A stretch of 64,000 nt of DNA. Origin: Methanosarcina flavescens (GTDB lineage: Archaea; Halobacteriota; Methanosarcinia; Methanosarcinales; Methanosarcinaceae). Below are positions 39,739 through 48,913 of this stretch, in pieces (within the stretch, counting starts at the first letter, position 1; every line of letters begins with the position of its first letter). The stretch is taken from positions 2,604,001-2,668,000 of the forward strand of contig NZ_CP032683.1 of NCBI RefSeq assembly GCF_001304615.2, written 5' to 3'. The position numbers were made by a program, and so were the translations under genes. Below the pieces are notes generated by a model. It was not told the origin of the DNA. It saw only the letters and a program-made list of their open reading frames with translations, and made no database searches.

Positions 39739-39986
39739 TTGACATTATTCTTGTAACAAGCTTTATTAATTTTTCTAAAAGATTTAATAAAAATTTTCAA
39801 CAATTAATTCAACCTATACACCCTCAATCGACAAGATTTCAAATGATAATCTTAAATTGATGATTTTTCAATCGGCTAATCTATCAATCGATAAAACAGT
39901 ATCTCAATTTTATCCAGTTCTTCAAGAACCCATCTGGCAACCTCAAAGAAAATTCTCTTAAGCAATAATGGACAATTAATAAATGA

Positions 39987-41642
39987 ATGCTGGGGAAAAC
40001 AAAGAGGTACCTTAAGGTTACCAGGGTTCTTTTAAAATATAATCTTATTCCTGAACTTTACCGGGATTTGCGCACTAACTACATTTCGAATCCCGATTGT
40101 ACCTGTGCTTTTGATCTCGAAATCAGGCATACGGCTGTAAAGCTCAGGCAGGCTTTCGAAGAGCTTGGGCCGACTTTCATCAAAATTGGACAGACAATGA
40201 GCAAGCGACCTGATCTTGTTCCACAGCCTTATGTCATAGAAATGGCAAACCTTCAGGACAAGGTTAAGCCGGTGCCTTTTGAAGAGATGGCTGAATCCCT
40301 TGATCTTGCCTGCGTTTGTGAATACCAGACGCTTGCGGAGCGAAACCGGAAAAAGACGGAAGAGGAGCTTAAGGCTTCACGGGAGAGAAAAGCAAAAGCT
40401 TTTATTGAAATCTTTGACAGCTTTGACCCGGAACCGATTGCCTGCGGTTCGATTGCCCAGGTCTACAAAGGGGTTTTGGAAGGCAAACCGGTTGCCGTCA
40501 AGATCCTCCGCCCAAATCTCATTGACATTATAAACATTGACCTTTCTATTCTGGATGATTTCAAGCCTGTAATGCGAAAGGTGCTTGGATTGGGGGGCAA
40601 TTTCGATATTGATGCTTTCTTGCTGGAGATTCGGGAGATGCTTACCCGCGAGGTCGACTTGAGAACTGAAGCCATCAATATGCGGCGTTTTGAGGACAAT
40701 TTCAAGAACGTGAAAAATGTAGCTGTACCCAAAATTTATCCGGATTATTGTTCAGCCAATGTCCTTACAATGGAATACATCCACGGAACCCAGATTAAAG
40801 ACATAATTAATATGCCTGTGCCTCAAAGCAAGAAATCGGAATATACACGTACCATCACCAGAAGTTACCTCAAGCAGGTCTATATCGACGGCTTTTACCA
40901 TGCTGACCCTCACGGGGGCAATATGCTGGTTCAGGAAAACAATACCATAGCCTTTATCGATTTCGGGGCTGTGGGCAGTATCGATGAAGAACTTCAGAAG
41001 CACATGCTGGAGTTTTACTATGCCATCAACAATAGGGACGTGGAAGGGGCAACCCAGGGTTTCCTGAAAATTGGGGGTGCAAATGCACGGGAAGTTGATA
41101 TCCACAGGCTCAGGAAAGATATGGATAGCCTGATTGCAAACCAGAACTATGGGCTTGAAGGCAGACAAAGCGACAATTACGCAAAACTTGGTCTGAAATA
41201 TAATATCCGGCTGCCCGGGGAATTTTCAACCCTTCAGAGAGCGATCCTGCTTATAGAAGGGGTCTGCCTGGAACTGGATCCGAGATACAATATTAAAACT
41301 ATTGCAATTCCCGTTCTCATGGATGCTTATAAGAAGCTTAATGAGCCGAAAGGGCCTGCTATCCACATTGAATTTTCCACTGAACCTGTGGATGAAAAGG
41401 CTGAAATGAGGGCAACAATTCGGGAAGTTGCCGATAAAATGGAAGAAATGGGGGATAGATTCCTTTCTTTAAAGCAGGAAGAAAGCAGGAAAACGGTTTT
41501 TTCGAAAGAATTCTACCTTGCTGTCCTGCTTATTATCTCAGCCTATATCCTGTTAAATGGTGGTACTTTTTCCTGGGTTGGGTTGGCTGGAATCGGAGCG
41601 TCTGTCCTGATAGTCCTTGTTGCTACAATTCGGGGAGATTGA
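39987..41642 (+). CDS. ABC1/UbiB/AarF-family atypical kinase-like protein
   Basis: This 551-residue UbiB-family protein has the family hallmark KxGQ (FIKIGQTMSKRPDLVP, near residue 65), a Gly/Ala loop GSIAQVYKG near 153 and VAVKILRP near 166. HADPHGGNM near 305 and FIDFGAVG near 322 form the catalytic and metal loops. Two C-terminal hydrophobic segments (about 508-548) anchor it in the membrane. The family acts as an ATPase helping lipid-like quinone synthesis; in this organism methanophenazine would be the matching lipid, which is inference. A charged insertion lies at about residues 110-140. Confidence 0.88.
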   Translation: MLGKTKRYLKVTRVLLKYNLIPELYRDLRTNYISNPDCTCAFDLEIRHTAVKLRQAFEELGPTFIKIGQTMSKRPDLVPQPYVIEMANLQDKVKPVPFEEMAESLDLACVCEYQTLAERNRKKTEEELKASRERKAKAFIEIFDSFDPEPIACGSIAQVYKGVLEGKPVAVKILRPNLIDIINIDLSILDDFKPVMRKVLGLGGNFDIDAFLLEIREMLTREVDLRTEAINMRRFEDNFKNVKNVAVPKIYPDYCSANVLTMEYIHGTQIKDIINMPVPQSKKSEYTRTITRSYLKQVYIDGFYHADPHGGNMLVQENNTIAFIDFGAVGSIDEELQKHMLEFYYAINNRDVEGATQGFLKIGGANAREVDIHRLRKDMDSLIANQNYGLEGRQSDNYAKLGLKYNIRLPGEFSTLQRAILLIEGVCLELDPRYNIKTIAIPVLMDAYKKLNEPKGPAIHIEFSTEPVDEKAEMRATIREVADKMEEMGDRFLSLKQEESRKTVFSKEFYLAVLLIISAYILLNGGTFSWVGLAGIGASVLIVLVATIRGD

Positions 41643-41836
41643 GAATATATTTAATCCGTAAAGGGCTGGATGAGCAAAAATCCCATAATGTGATAAAAAC
41701 CTGTGAAATATAAAAACAGAAACAGGTAAAATAAGCCTTAAATCAAACCATATAATATATAAAAACCATATAAAAACTAGGACAGGAAAAAATTACAGGT
41801 AAAAATCCAGAACTTACTAACGGGGGGATTGAATCT

Positions 41837-42043
41837 CTGACACAAGGAACCTTAAAAATTGAAGGGATGGAGTGTAATCACTGCATCTTAAGGGTTGGGA
41901 GAGTTATTGCTTCCGTGCAGGGTGTAACTGTAGTTGATGTAAATCCGGGAACAAAAGAAGCTGTTGTGGAATTCGAGGAGAACAGAACCGACCTGGAAGA
42001 AATAAAGGCTGCCGTGCGGGAAGCAGGGTACGAGCCTTTATAA
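41837..42043 (+). CDS. HMA-domain metal chaperone with CTG at the start position
   Basis: This 68-residue heavy-metal-associated domain contains GMECNHC as the copper-type CxxC loop and ends REAGYEPL. It aligns without gaps, residue by residue, with the 68-residue HMA protein encoded at 44811, whose ATG falls exactly on the CTG at 41837. GGGGGG lies 9 nt before this CTG, so a strong ribosome site is kept. No in-frame ATG, GTG or TTG exists between the upstream stop and the Met inside the metal loop. Either CTG is used as a start codon or the gene has recently lost its start. It should pass copper(I) to CopA if made. Confidence 0.65.
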   Translation: MTQGTLKIEGMECNHCILRVGRVIASVQGVTVVDVNPGTKEAVVEFEENRTDLEEIKAAVREAGYEPL

Positions 42044-42485
42044 TTCTGTTTTTCTCTTTTTATTTCCTGGTGTGCTTAACTGATCTCAAGGTGTAGACAA
42101 TAAATGGATTTACTCAGATATTCTGCATGTACATGCAATCAGTTACATCTCTCCTCTTCAATAACAGCAGTATTTTTTAATCATTTCTTTTATTGTATTA
42201 ATTAAGAGTTGCAAATCTAGCCTCAGTTTACTAAGTTTACCATCTATTATGTTTTATGTTGGCTGGAATTATAATTTTTAAACACAATGTTAATTTTATT
42301 ATCACTAGCATAATAAACCTAAAAAGATCACTTGCTACAAAAGCACATATAAGGGGAACTTAGGAGGAATTATTTCTAATATAATAACGCTTTTATATTT
42401 ACTGAGCACGTAAATATTTACCGGTATGCCAAGCATACTGGTATGTTAAGCATACAACTTTGACATAACGGGGGGAGTAACAGAG
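42044..42485. other. Promoter region of the Met/Cys-rich protein
   Basis: An AT-rich spacer of 442 bp with no ORF. A TATA-like TTTTATATTT is at 42391-42400. Two palindromes follow where transcription should begin, and GGGGGGAG lies just before the ATG at 42486. Confidence 0.5.
42424..42455 (+). promoter_or_regulatory. Two tandem 15-bp palindromic operators
   Basis: GTATGC-CAA-GCATAC (42424-42438) is a perfect dyad and GTATGT-TAA-GCATAC (42441-42455) is a near copy. Their centres are 17 bp apart. They lie about 25-55 bp downstream of the TATA-like box and 30 bp before the start codon, so a bound repressor would cover the transcription start. A metal-sensing dimeric regulator is the natural guess given the protein encoded. 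Confidence 0.65.
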
Positions 42486-43343
42486 ATGGTTAAATCTGGA
42501 ATCACAAAGTCAGTGTTACTGCTGACATTTATAGGATTGATAATAATCGGACTGGGGCAGCCGATCGCAGGAGCTGCAGATAAGGGAAAATCGAGCGGAC
42601 AGGTCTGTGTTTGTAAGGAGTACTCCAACAATACCACCATGAATTGTGAAAAAGATTATTGCAACAATATTACCATGAAATATGTAGAGAACTACACTTG
42701 TTGTCTAATGGATTGTGGAAAAGACTACTGCAATAATACTATGGACTGTAAAGAGGGCTATGATTGTTGTGTATATAACTGTGAGCAGGACTACAATCGT
42801 TGTTTGATGGACTGTGAAACGGATTATGGCAACAATACCACCATGAACTTTGAAAAGGATTATTGTAACAAGACCATGATGCCCTGTATGATGATGGATA
42901 ACGACTCAATGAATGACACCATGATGCACCACTGTATGCACCACTGCATGCATTGTATGATATACTGTATGAAAGGGGATCAATCAGAGAACGCAACTAT
43001 GATGCCCTGTATGATGGGCGACGATTCAATGAACGAGACCATGATACCCTGTATGATGGGTAACGATTCAATGAACGAAACTATGATGATGCACTGTTGT
43101 ATGATGCCCTGTATGATTGAAGATCATACGGACAATGCTACTATGATGCCCTGTATGATAGGCAACGATTCAATGAACGAGACCATGATGTACTGTATGA
43201 TGTGCGCCGATTCAATGAACGAAACTATGATGATGCACTGTTGTATGATGCCCTGTATGATGAAAGATCATACGGACAATGCTACTATGATGCCCTGTAT
43301 GATGAAAAATTACACGGGCAACGAAAGCTGCTGCCCGGCTTGA
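42486..43343 (+). CDS. Secreted methionine/cysteine-rich repeat protein, probable metal-binding
   Basis: I know no described family for this 285-residue protein. It has a signal peptide (hydrophobic residues about 9-29, cleavage likely after AGA). The mature part has, by my count, 34 Cys and 53 Met in roughly 250 residues. The first half is Cys/Asp/Tyr-rich (CCLMDC, CNNTMDC, DCETDY). The second half consists of units like DSMNETMMPCMM and DNATMMPCMM, with HHCMHHCMHC at the junction. Most units contain an N-x-T/S sequon, so it may be heavily glycosylated. There is no anchor; it ends ESCCPA. Met and Cys clusters favour copper(I), silver or mercury binding. Neighbours are HMA chaperones and CopA. 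Function is inferred. Confidence 0.8.
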   Translation: MVKSGITKSVLLLTFIGLIIIGLGQPIAGAADKGKSSGQVCVCKEYSNNTTMNCEKDYCNNITMKYVENYTCCLMDCGKDYCNNTMDCKEGYDCCVYNCEQDYNRCLMDCETDYGNNTTMNFEKDYCNKTMMPCMMMDNDSMNDTMMHHCMHHCMHCMIYCMKGDQSENATMMPCMMGDDSMNETMIPCMMGNDSMNETMMMHCCMMPCMIEDHTDNATMMPCMIGNDSMNETMMYCMMCADSMNETMMMHCCMMPCMMKDHTDNATMMPCMMKNYTGNESCCPA

Positions 43344-43496
43344 AAGGATCAAAACACAAATTAAGCCGCGTCAATTTATGTTGTGCGATTATTTGTTAAT
43401 GTAAAAAAGCGAGCAGGGCTCATTCAGTGGATAAAATAGTTTATAATGCCTTAAGGTAGAGTAAATTATAATAAAATCTTAGAATTTTGCCTGCTT

Positions 43497-44104
43497 TTAT
43501 TTTTTAGCGCCTATGCAGGCATTATTAATTTTTATAGGTAATCTCTGAGGATCAGTCAATATTGTCTCTCCTTCAGTATTGATGCCTAATTGATTGGCGG
43601 ATTTTCTTAATTTCTCCTCGCCTGCAATTGGTAGTTTCAGGCTGCCCTCGGCTGAAGCTTTTAAGGCAAGCATTATTTCTCGCCCTCTGGCACCATGGGC
43701 AGCTACTCCTGCTGCAACCCATCTTAGCAGGTTTCTGGCTACAATGAGGTCTGCGTCTGCTCCACAGACCCCTCTGGGACTTTTCCTGGTGATCCTGCAA
43801 GGTCCGTTATTACAATTTCGGCAGCAGACCCCAGCCATCCCGAAGTTACAATGCGGCTTCTGCTTATCAAAACGATCAAAAGGAGTTTCACAACCGACCT
43901 TCCCCATCTGCAATATCATCTCTTTAACTGCTGGGTCAGGTGTGTGCTCTAACACATCTCCCTTTGTCGGAAAACTTTTTTGTATTCGCTTACGGCGTCG
44001 GTGTAATCCGTGAAGTCTCCCCCACCATGGCGATGATTGTGATGACCGTGCTCATCTTTATGAGAAGAGTCATTCCGATGGTGGTGATTCTCAGGTAACT
44101 TCAT
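43497..44104 (-). pseudogene. cooS: Truncated and frameshifted carbon monoxide dehydrogenase (CooS) remnant
   Basis: From ATG at 44104 the frame encodes a His-rich leader (ENHHHRND, KDEHGHHNHRHG) and then AVSEYKKVF. One T appears to be missing near 43972, after which the other frame continues PTKGDVLEHTPDPAVKEM. It goes on through the N-terminal cluster motif (CNFGMAGVCCRNCNNGPCRI) and CGADADLIVARNLLRW, to a stop at 43497. That is only the first 200 or so of about 630 residues of monofunctional nickel CO dehydrogenase. The catalytic C-cluster ligands are absent, so it cannot be active. The His-rich leader may once have bound nickel. Confidence 0.85.
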
Positions 44105-44810
44105 TGTCTAAAGACCTCTGTTTGTAAGTTTTAATGAGTTCAATTGCGGGCGTTTTTATTTATGGGTATTTTTTTCTACTGAATCTCAGTACGGCTAACC
44201 CTTTCCTGGCTCACATGCGTCCTATGTAACAGTTTTTTTAAAGTTCACAATTGTGAACAAACACTCCCTTAAACTCATTACTAGTATTTAAATGTTGGTT
44301 TATAGGCAAAAATTTCCTGGGAAAATCAGTAAAGGGTAAAGGGTTCAAAGAGTGAATAGAAAGCTAAAAACTACAGAGAATATGCAAAAAACCAAAACCA
44401 CAAAGAACATTTGGAACTCAAAAACCATAGACAGCGTGAAAAGAGCTATAGAGCAAGGCTGCGTCGAATTATGGGAATAGCACAAGTTTCAACCCCAGTA
44501 AGAATATGAAAATTGCCACAAAATTCCTGAACTTTTCCTGAGAAATTTTCTCAACTCCTTTTATGTTCTACTAATGCCTATTCCTTTATGACATAAATGC
44601 TAGTATTTCTGAACTTTTTAATGTCAGTAAGTATTGTTGAAGAATGCTGAAAATCATAGTATTTTCAGCTTAATGATATTATCAGTCACATTAACCTGAG
44701 TTTACGCAAAGAATTTGTGGCAAACCTGACATATACCTATTTAATTCTGCAGTATTCCAGAAAATTATTATGATAAAATCATTAAATAAAATTAAACGGA
44801 GATTGAAAAC
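44105..44810. other. 706-bp spacer upstream of the cooS remnant and the second HMA gene
   Basis: No gene is supported here. It holds the cooS promoter and operator at 44243-44293. Around 44380-44450 is a low-complexity run of AAACCAAAACCACAAAG type, and the right end is an AT-rich promoter for the HMA chaperone gene at 44811. Confidence 0.4.
44243..44258 (-). promoter_or_regulatory. Perfect 16-bp palindrome at the cooS promoter
   Basis: GTTCACAATTGTGAAC reads the same on both strands. On the minus strand a TATA-like ATTTAAATA lies at about 44285-44293, so the palindrome sits where transcription would begin, 140 bp upstream of the cooS ATG. It is a good candidate for a repressor site kept after the gene decayed. 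Confidence 0.6.
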
Positions 44811-45017
44811 ATGGCTCAGGAAATCATAAAAGTCGAAGGTATGTCCTGCATGCATTGCCAGTTGAGGGTTAAAAAAGCCGTTGAAGCTGTAGAGGGTGTG
44901 CAGAGGGCGGACGTAAATCTTCAGACTAAACAGGTAACTGTTGACTATGAAGAAGGAAAGGTAAATCTCGAAGAAGTTAAGGCTGCAATCAGGGAAACCG
45001 GATATGAACCTCTGTGA
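44811..45017 (+). CDS. HMA-domain copper chaperone (CopZ-like)
   Basis: This 68-residue single-domain metallochaperone has VEGMSCMHCQLRV, the CxxC loop for copper(I), at residues about 8-20. The ferredoxin-like fold pattern continues to AIRETGYEPL. ATG at 44811 follows CGGAGA. It likely carries copper to the CopA pump encoded 390 bp downstream on the same strand. Its twin is at 41837. Confidence 0.88.
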   Translation: MAQEIIKVEGMSCMHCQLRVKKAVEAVEGVQRADVNLQTKQVTVDYEEGKVNLEEVKAAIRETGYEPL

Positions 45018-45092
45018 TATCACTCCATACAGCATTTTCAAAGAATTTATTATATACTAAAAATACAGATTTTTACTATATGGATTAACTGT

Positions 45093-45366
45093 ATGGATAG
45101 AGCGACTAGAAAAACAGTTATGCTGCGGGGGTGAGCACATCGGGGAGACAACATTCATAGTAGACGACCTTGTATGCAGGTACTGCAAGGACATGGTCGC
45201 AAAGCTCGTTACCTCTATTAATGGGGTTTCCAGAGTAGATATCAATATTCCTGAAAGAACCGTAAATGTAGCCTATGACAGCCGGATAACTGATGCATAT
45301 GTCATACAGATGACCTTGCTTAAAGCTGGCTATAAAACCATAGAAGAGCCCAGAAGAGTTTACTGA
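45093..45366 (+). pseudogene. HMA-like CxxC protein with a 5' frame break
   Basis: From about 45135 the frame encodes EHIGETTFIVDDLVCRYCKDMVAKL and on to EEPRRVY, stop at 45364-45366. This is a divergent HMA-like domain with VCRYC as its metal loop. No ATG, GTG or TTG starts this frame. The ATG at 45093 gives 13 codons in another frame (MDRATRKTVMLRG, stop TGA at 45132). Removing one base near the GGGGGTG run would join the two into a protein of about 90 residues. It is therefore either a recent frameshift, a sequencing error or programmed frameshifting. It lies between the chaperone and CopA genes. Confidence 0.55.
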
Positions 45367-45408
45367 ATGCCAGAAAATCCTGAAAAACCTGAATAGGCGG
45401 CACATTTG

Positions 45409-48273
45409 ATGGAAGTTACTATTGGAGTTTACGGCATGACCTGTGGTCACTGCCAGAAAAGAGTAGCGGATGCCATTTCTTCTCTTGAGGGGATAGAATC
45501 CGTTGATGTAAATCTCGAATCCGAATACGCCACAGTTAGCTTTGATCCTGAAAAAGTAACCCTGGAAGACATAAAGGCGGCTATCCGAAAGGCGGGATAC
45601 TCAATAGAACGCGAAGAAACACAGGAAGAAACGCCGGTGGAGTTTTTCGGGGCAGCAGAAGCGGCGGGGACAGGAACAGAGGCTGAGGAGAGAACTTTGA
45701 CGGAACCAAAGGGGTCAGAAGAGGTTCCTCAATCCTGTCCTCTGGATGTAACCTGTGAACTGCCAGCAGGAGAAGCCCCGCAAGTCTCAGAGCCGAAAAC
45801 TGGTTTAAAAGAAATCACGCTAGGAGTTTCCGGCATGACCTGCTCGGCCTGCGTCGCAAATATTGAGAGAGTATTAAAGAAGAAAGCAGGAGTGAGCTCA
45901 GTAGCTGTCAATCTGGAACTTGGAAGGGCAAAAGTCGGTTTTGATCCCTCGCTTATCTCTCCTAAGGAGATTGAAGATACCATCGAATCAATCGGATATA
46001 AGGTAGAGAAGGATACGGTAACTCTTAACCTCGAAGGTATGAGTTGCGCCTCCTGCGCTGCAAATATCGAGAGAATTCTTAATAAGACCGACGGCGTGAT
46101 TTCGGTTTCAGTAAATTTTCCCCTTGAAAAGGCAGTTGTAGAATTCGACTCAGCCCAGATTTCCGTAAGAGAGATTGTTGCTACGGTACAGAGAATTGGT
46201 TATGGGGCATCGGTCCGGACTGAAACTGTGGAATATGAAGACAGAGAGCAGATATCAAGGGAGGTTGAGATTCGAAAACAGAGAAATAACCTGATCATTG
46301 CTGCTGTGCTTGGAATTCCGGTTGCTATCGGGAACATGGGTATGATGTTTCCTTCTCTTTTGGGGTTTATTCCTTCCTTCCTCTTCGACCCCGTAGTGCT
46401 TTTTATATTGTCAACTCTCATCCTTATCTTCCCTGGCAGGCAGTTTTTTGTCGGGACTTTTAAAGGTTTCAGGCATGGCGTAACCGATATGGATCTGCTG
46501 ATTGCCGGAGGGACAGGGTCTGCTTACATCATCAGCGTAGCAGCAACATTTTTTGATCTCGGACCCGGGTATGATACTCTCTATTACGATACGGTAGCTC
46601 TCCTTATACTTTTCATCGTGCTTGGTAGGTTTCTCGAAGCCAGGGCAAGGAGCCGGACTTCGGAAGCAATAAGGAAATTGATGGAACTCAGGGCAAAGAC
46701 CTCCCGAATTCTTGTGGATGGTGTGGAGAAAGAAGTTCCTGTTGAAGAAGTCGTGGTTGGCGACATTGTTGTTGTTCGCCCGGGAGAGAAAATTCCGGTT
46801 GACGGGGTTGTAGTTGAAGGCAGTTCGGCAGTGGACGAGTCAATGCTTACCGGTGAGAGTATTCCTGTAGAGAAAAGCCCCAGCAGCACGGTTATCGGGG
46901 CTACGCTAAATAAAACAGGAACTTTTAATTTCCGGGCTACCAAAGTCGGGGCTGATACCGCTCTTGCCCAGATAATCAGGCTTGTTGAAAATGCTCAGAC
47001 TTCTAAAGCCCCAATCCAGAGGGTTGCGGATATCTTTGCTGGCAACTTCATAATAGCGGTGCATATTCTTACCCTTCTCGCCTTTTTCTTCTGGTTCTTC
47101 GTAGGCTACTGGCGCTTTGGGGTATCCGCAGCTATGGGAGGAATCAGCCCCTTCCTCTTTTCCCTGCTTATAGGCATTACAATCCTTGTGATCTCATGCC
47201 CATGCGCGGTTGGGCTTGCAACTCCTGCAGCCATCATGGTGGGCACTGGTCGGGGAGCGGAAAACGGAATCCTCATAAAAGGTGGGGAAGCCCTTGAGAG
47301 GGCACATAAGCTTGATACAATAGTTTTTGACAAAACCGGAACTCTTACAGAAGGCACTCCAAAACTCACAGACGTGCTTACAACCCCTGGTAATGAAAAG
47401 GAACAGGTGCTTTTTATAGCTGCAACGGCTGAAAAGGGATCGGAACATCCCCTGGGAGAAGCTATTGTAAAGGGAGCTGAGGAGATGGAGATCAGCCTCG
47501 GAAAAGCAGAAAATTTCCGTTCAATTCCGGGAAAGGGTGTTGAAGCTTATTTTGAGGAAAAGCAAATCCTGCTCGGCACACGTAAACTTATGGAAGAGAA
47601 TGGGGTCTCCTTTGAGATCCTTGAGCCTGAAATGCGTGCATTTGAAGAAGATGGGAAAACTGCGATGCTCGTAGCGTATGAGAAAAAAATCATAGGCATT
47701 GTTGCAGTTGCCGATACCCTTAAGGAGAACTCCAGGGAAGCAGTTGAGACCCTGGCAAAAATGGGAATCGAGGTAGCTATGATTACAGGAGACAATGCCA
47801 TTACAGCAGGTGCGATAGCCAGACAGGTAGGTATTTCAAGAGTGCTTGCTGAAGTGCTTCCTGAGGATAAGGCAAATGAAGTTAAAAAACTTCAGGATGA
47901 AGGAAAGCTTGTCGGGATGGTAGGTGACGGCATTAATGACGCTCCTGCATTGATCCAGTCCGATGTGGGAATTGCAATGGGAGCGGGAACTGATGTGGCA
48001 ATGGAGTCCGCAGAAATCGTACTTATAAAAAACGACCCCAGAGATGTGGTCGTAGCTCTTAAGCTGAGCCGGCTTACTATCCGCAAGATCAAACAGAACC
48101 TGTTCTGGGCTTTTGGGTATAATTCGATAGGTATCCCTATTGCAGCCGGGATTCTTTATCCCGTTTTTCATCGAATATTGATTACACCTGAACTTGCTGC
48201 CGCCTTTATGGCTCTGAGCTCGGTCTCGGTGACTACCAATTCCCTGCTAATGAAAAGAAGCAAACTTAAATGA
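45409..48273 (+). CDS. copA: Copper-exporting P1B-type ATPase with three N-terminal HMA domains
   Basis: CopA pumps copper(I) out of the cytoplasm using ATP. From ATG 45409 (one codon after a TTG) the protein has 954 residues. HMA1 has GMTCGHC near residue 9. A Glu/Pro-rich linker of about 60 residues follows. HMA2 has GMTCSAC near 142 and HMA3 has GMSCASC near 210. Then come the transmembrane helices. The pump motifs are TGES in the actuator, [12 protein letters not shown] for ion passage, DKTGTLTEG with the phosphorylated Asp, SEHPLGEA and [10 protein letters not shown]. All catalytic residues are present. Three HMA domains is at the high end for prokaryotes. It is the centre of the metal island. 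Confidence 0.95.
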   Translation: MEVTIGVYGMTCGHCQKRVADAISSLEGIESVDVNLESEYATVSFDPEKVTLEDIKAAIRKAGYSIEREETQEETPVEFFGAAEAAGTGTEAEERTLTEPKGSEEVPQSCPLDVTCELPAGEAPQVSEPKTGLKEITLGVSGMTCSACVANIERVLKKKAGVSSVAVNLELGRAKVGFDPSLISPKEIEDTIESIGYKVEKDTVTLNLEGMSCASCAANIERILNKTDGVISVSVNFPLEKAVVEFDSAQISVREIVATVQRIGYGASVRTETVEYEDREQISREVEIRKQRNNLIIAAVLGIPVAIGNMGMMFPSLLGFIPSFLFDPVVLFILSTLILIFPGRQFFVGTFKGFRHGVTDMDLLIAGGTGSAYIISVAATFFDLGPGYDTLYYDTVALLILFIVLGRFLEARARSRTSEAIRKLMELRAKTSRILVDGVEKEVPVEEVVVGDIVVVRPGEKIPVDGVVVEGSSAVDESMLTGESIPVEKSPSSTVIGATLNKTGTFNFRATKVGADTALAQIIRLVENAQTSKAPIQRVADIFAGNFIIAVHILTLLAFFFWFFVGYWRFGVSAAMGGISPFLFSLLIGITILVISCPCAVGLATPAAIMVGTGRGAENGILIKGGEALERAHKLDTIVFDKTGTLTEGTPKLTDVLTTPGNEKEQVLFIAATAEKGSEHPLGEAIVKGAEEMEISLGKAENFRSIPGKGVEAYFEEKQILLGTRKLMEENGVSFEILEPEMRAFEEDGKTAMLVAYEKKIIGIVAVADTLKENSREAVETLAKMGIEVAMITGDNAITAGAIARQVGISRVLAEVLPEDKANEVKKLQDEGKLVGMVGDGINDAPALIQSDVGIAMGAGTDVAMESAEIVLIKNDPRDVVVALKLSRLTIRKIKQNLFWAFGYNSIGIPIAAGILYPVFHRILITPELAAAFMALSSVSVTTNSLLMKRSKLK

Positions 48274-48289
48274 GCTGGCAGACAGTTTT

Positions 48290-48420
48290 AAAGTCTGTTA
48301 AGAAAAGCTAGAAAAGTAAGCAGGAGAGTTAAACAGGAAAAGGAGAGTTAAACAGGAAAGTTACACAGAGTAATTACGCAGGAAAGTTACAGAGTAGTTA
48401 TGAAGGAAACTTAAACAGGA
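48290..48420 (+). repeat. Degenerate GTTAMACAGGA-type repeats
   Basis: Between copA and the next gene a short word such as GAGAGTTAAACAGGAAA or GGAAAGTTACACAG recurs six or so times with drift. Several copies resemble ribosome binding sites. The last copy, AACAGGAGAATTAT, is the actual ribosome site of the gene at 48428. Confidence 0.55.
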
Positions 48421-48427
48421 GAATTAT

Positions 48428-48691
48428 ATGGTAAAATTCGGATCAACAGAAAACAAGCAAAGAATAGTGCTCTTATTAAGTCTTGCCACTTCGATATTGC
48501 TTGTTGTACTTTTTCTTTTAGGGTCTCTTTTAACCAATATATCAAGAGGAGAAATAGCCTACACCCAGGTAGACATGGCTGCGGGCTCTATTTTTGTTTT
48601 TGTTATTTCCATGATAATTTCGCTGTCTCTATGGCCCAGAGTAGCGGATAGGCTTGAAGACAGGGAAGATAGCAATAAAGCCCCAGCATGA
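48428..48691 (+). CDS. Small two-helix membrane protein
   Basis: I do not recognise this 87-residue protein. It has two hydrophobic segments (about residues 12-32 and 47-68) and a charged C-terminus (RVADRLEDREDSNKAPA). ATG at 48428 follows AGGAG. It is in the same direction as copA, 154 bp downstream, and might belong to the metal island, but nothing in its sequence shows metal ligands. Confidence 0.6.
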   Translation: MVKFGSTENKQRIVLLLSLATSILLVVLFLLGSLLTNISRGEIAYTQVDMAAGSIFVFVISMIISLSLWPRVADRLEDREDSNKAPA

Positions 48692-48913
48692 TTTCTTCGG
48701 GCAGGACAGTTTTAGAGAGGGTATATATTCCTGAACCTATAAAATCCAGTAAAAAATAAATAGGGAGTTTCACTCCGGAAAGAGTGCTGTTAGGAAAACA
48801 ACGCAGAAAATGACCTCTTCAGAGAATGACCTCTTACGAAGTCGTACCTTTCCTGCGGCAGAACTATTTGCCTGTCAGAGTGAATCGATGCAAATAAAGC
48901 ACTTATTAAGCAA

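Noticed and set aside
42739-42996. Minus-strand Ser/Tyr-rich frame opposite the Met/Cys protein
   Set aside because: Its repeats are just the complement of the ATG/TGT-rich codons; the plus strand has the signal peptide, ribosome site and promoter.
44691-45041. 116-codon minus-strand frame over the HMA chaperone gene
   Set aside because: It is the antisense shadow of the chaperone and has no start signal.
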